Source: Epithemia pelagica | Lineage: Eukaryota > Bacillariophyta > Bacillariophyceae > Surirellales > Surirellaceae | Length of the DNA stretch: 64,000 nt | NCBI GenBank assembly: GCA_946965045.2 | Contig: OX337238.1 | Coordinates: forward strand, 2,046,001 to 2,110,000 | Reading direction: 5' to 3' | In this document: in pieces, positions 61,849-64,000 of the stretch | Position numbering within the stretch: position 1 is the first letter of the stretch | Layout of the letters: each line of letters opens with the position of its first letter | Position numbers and translations under genes: made by a program | Notes under the pieces: model-generated | The model's database searches: none | What the model was told of the DNA's origin: nothing | What the model saw: the letters and a program-made list of their open reading frames with translations, nothing else

Positions 61849-63108
61849 ATGGCTTCTACTCCTTCCGACGCGGTTTCCATTGCCTCCCTCTCGTCGTCGA
61901 CCACCTCTGCGGCGAGTGGCCGTCGTCCTTCTCGTCGTTCCTACCGATTGCACAAGAATCCCTGGACGGAAAAGATTTTGTGGTCCTGTGTGGCTCGCAA
62001 TGACACCATTTTGGTCGAAGCCGGAGAGGATCCCTTTGGAGGAGCCGTGTCCCAAACAGCGCGGGCCATTTTTCAAAAAAAGGCCACACCGGGATGGGAA
62101 TATTTTTCCCTGCCCACCAAGAAACACAAGAACAAGAAGAAGAACAACACGAAGCACGTTCGAGGTCCAGGATCCTTGTACAGTGGACAAGGTTCGGTTC
62201 ATCCGGATGACGACGACAGTGCCACATCGTCCGACAAGGAATACGATGATGATGACGAATCGGAAGATCTCGATGACGAAAGTACCGTCGATGACAATGC
62301 CAGTCATGCCAGTCAGTGGTCGTTTCGTCATCGCCGTCGTCACGCGGCGGCAGCTGGTTCCCAAACAACAGCACGATCCTCTACGACAGTACAACCTCGT
62401 CTCAAGGCGGTCAAGTTTCATGTCTTTGAAGCAGCAGCACCCGCCACCACGGGGGGCGATAATGATGGTGAGAATGCAGTCGTCGTCCAGAATGAGAATG
62501 ATCCTCCTCCCATGACAGTCTGGGTCTTTTGTGCCGTCTACAATCCCGACGCCACCACGTGGCACAGCCAATCCTCGGCCAGCATTTTGCGGGATGTGCA
62601 AAGTTTTGTCCAAAAACTGGTTGGTTTGACCGAGCTGCCCCGTCAGTCCCATGACACCTGGAGGACGGGATCTCTCTTGGCCTGCCAATCCCACTTTTCG
62701 GCCACCCTGTTGCAACGCATGCAAGAAGTCACGTATTGGGGCAAGGGTGCTCGCGTCATTGCCGGAGATCATCCTACGAACCAGGACGACGACAAGGACG
62801 ACTATAGTGTTGCGCAATCGGTCGATGCTCGGGCCTTGATGAAGGCCAATATTGCCATTCTACTCAATCATCAGCAAACTCAAAACAACAATGACAACCA
62901 CAACGACATGACCATGACGGACATGGACGAGATTCGATCCAAGAGTCGCCGATTGGTACAATCCGTGACAAAATTGCAACAAAAGTCTTGGCGCATGGTG
63001 CGACGCAAAATTCTCATGCAACAAGCCAAACATGGAGCCGTCAAGGGAACCATTATTTCGGCCGCCACAGCCTTGATGATTGTCCCGCCGCTCCTTGTTC
63101 TCCTCTAG
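61849..63108 (+). CDS. Longin-domain, tail-anchored SNARE-like protein
   Basis: 419 residues. After a Ser/Arg-rich start, EKILWSCVARNDTILVEAGEDP and VSQTARAIFQK (about 41-77) resemble the first strands and helix of longin domains. A long acidic, disordered insert (Asp/Glu/Ser, about 118-160) and a basic patch follow. TVWVFCAVYNPDATTWHSQSSA and SILRDVQSFVQKLVG resemble the later longin strands and helix. The end, DEIRSKSRRLVQSVTKLQQKSWRMVRRKI (about 352-380), is a short amphipathic helix where the R-SNARE coiled coil would be. A C-terminal anchor (TIISAATALMIVPPLLVLL) completes it. The SNARE heptads are short, so a phytolongin-like protein lacking a full SNARE motif is also possible. Role in vesicle traffic is inferred. 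Confidence 0.6.
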   Translation: MASTPSDAVSIASLSSSTTSAASGRRPSRRSYRLHKNPWTEKILWSCVARNDTILVEAGEDPFGGAVSQTARAIFQKKATPGWEYFSLPTKKHKNKKKNNTKHVRGPGSLYSGQGSVHPDDDDSATSSDKEYDDDDESEDLDDESTVDDNASHASQWSFRHRRRHAAAAGSQTTARSSTTVQPRLKAVKFHVFEAAAPATTGGDNDGENAVVVQNENDPPPMTVWVFCAVYNPDATTWHSQSSASILRDVQSFVQKLVGLTELPRQSHDTWRTGSLLACQSHFSATLLQRMQEVTYWGKGARVIAGDHPTNQDDDKDDYSVAQSVDARALMKANIAILLNHQQTQNNNDNHNDMTMTDMDEIRSKSRRLVQSVTKLQQKSWRMVRRKILMQQAKHGAVKGTIISAATALMIVPPLLVLL

Positions 63109-63632
63109 TAGTAGAGGGAGACAAGTTTGGGGCAAGAAACCCGTCTTGGACGGGGGGAATACCATTTGTTTGGGACCGTTTCGGAATCATGACATTCGAT
63201 ATAGGCTAGCATGATTAGTATTATGACACGCTACCGAAACGGACCACCAACAAAAGGAAGAAGAAGAATGCATAACAGAAAACGAGATCATTCTCGACAA
63301 AAACGAAAAAAACAAGCGCGTCATTGCAAGCTATATATCAGTGTTTTGAAGCAGGTATAAAATTTTATAGATACATGGATACATAGTATTATATCCAAGG
63401 GACACTGAAATGGAACCATTCCATTCCACACATTTGATTGATTGTTCGTGCTTCTCCACCAGCTACAGTATGCGTCGACAGGTTCACCGGGTTTTTACAC
63501 GGCATGCTTATCGACTCTCTCTCTACCTACATAAAGAACGACTCGACACAAACCCATTCCTACTGCTTACTACTACTACCACTACCACGACCATTTGCGT
63601 CCACACACATTGCCTTTCAAGGATGATGATAA
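63109..63632. other. Convergent intergenic region
   Basis: AT-rich with short unsupported ORFs and a (CTA)n run near 63570-63585. Confidence 0.4.
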
Positions 63633-64000
63633 TTAGGTTGCCCCCTTTGCTTGGTCTTGTTCGACCAACTCTTGGACGTCCTCCACGTGCACTTGCGGCA
63701 AGTCGTTGACGCCGGGACCAGTCGAGGGCACGACAAAGAGGGAATGTCCATAACCCGCGGCCAAATCCCAAACGGGAATCTCCTGCAAGGCGGGGACAAA
63801 GGTGGGTTTGGCACTGGATTTGGCCGTGGGCAATCCCAATTCTCCATGGGGACCTTGTCCCCAGGCCACCGTTTGGGCCAGGGCCGTGCAACACACGACG
63901 GTTTGTCCCCCCGCCGCCGCATGCGTCACGACATGTTGATTGTGAGCCAAGACATCAACGAGTTGGGGTCGCATGACGGCTTCTCCCACGGATCGATGTT
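63633..64000 (-). CDS. RCC1-repeat protein, C-terminal part (continues past the window)
   Basis: The frame is open to the window edge, so the ORF start near 63989 is not the true start. The visible 121 residues contain HVVTHAAAGGQTVVCCTAL and VAWGQGPHGELGLPTAKSSA, then VWDLAAGYGHSLFVVP, the G-x(6)-h...WG.g..GqLG pattern of RCC1 beta-propeller blades. An acidic tail (VHVEDVQELVEQDQAKGAT) closes the protein. RCC1-type propellers act as Ran exchange factors or as protein- or chromatin-binding modules; the subfamily cannot be told from this end. Confidence 0.75.
   Translation of the reverse strand, partial: HRSVGEAVMRPQLVDVLAHNQHVVTHAAAGGQTVVCCTALAQTVAWGQGPHGELGLPTAKSSAKPTFVPALQEIPVWDLAAGYGHSLFVVPSTGPGVNDLPQVHVEDVQELVEQDQAKGAT

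Overview
The window is nuclear DNA of a photosynthetic stramenopile, most likely a pennate diatom. Supporting signs are a copia-type protease of the form usual in diatom retrotransposons, short GT-AG introns (68-137 bp), plastid-type bipartite leaders with Phe after the signal peptide, Crinkler (CRN)-type NTPase/nuclease genes, and eukaryotic genes such as dynactin p25 and a longin/SNARE-like protein. This assignment is inference; there is no marker gene.

Left part (1-20.7 kb) is a transposon-rich accessory region. It opens with a frameshifted CRN-type NTPase (1-687) and a multi-exon nuclease-like gene with a freshly duplicated exon+intron (1464-3088). A piggyBac-type transposase gene (3898-4823 and 9605-10862) is split by a 4.78-kb copia-like LTR retrotransposon (4824-9599) that has nearly identical LTRs, a 5-bp target duplication, gag and protease, but no integrase or reverse transcriptase. 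Next comes a 6.48-kb PIF/Harbinger-like DNA transposon (11159-17635) with perfect 21-bp terminal inverted repeats (TIRs), a CTA target duplication, a dead DDE transposase and two further genes. A 743-bp long-TIR, Mutator-like MITE (17641-18383) sits on its right end. A frameshifted CRN-type NTPase-nuclease gene follows (18855-20632).

The centre (20.7-24.6 kb) holds an open frame of 1305 codons containing an uninterrupted (CAA)n tract of 1,635 bp (about 545 units), read as poly-Asn.

The right part (25.9-64 kb) is gene-dense and mostly single-copy: a Kef-type cation/proton antiporter, a secreted protein, a plastid-targeted GST-like protein, a large plastid-type membrane protein, an Uma2-like nuclease gene with an in-frame stop, a sulfotransferase-like protein, a Golgi glycosyltransferase-like protein, a calcineurin-like phosphoesterase, a membrane coiled-coil protein, dynactin p25, a Kelch protein, an Asn-rich type I membrane protein, an M20 dipeptidase broken by one stop and one frameshift, a secretory 2OG-Fe(II) oxygenase with a TPR-like tail whose 5' end is copied twice downstream, a Gln-rich coiled-coil protein, a longin/SNARE-like protein and the C-terminus of an RCC1-repeat protein. 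Several of these (signal-anchored sulfotransferase-, glycosyltransferase- and hydroxylase-like proteins) would act in the secretory pathway. No operon-like logic is apparent. I did not find one wholly new system; the strongest novel candidates are the three-gene Harbinger-like element with its nested insertions and the giant in-frame CAA repeat.
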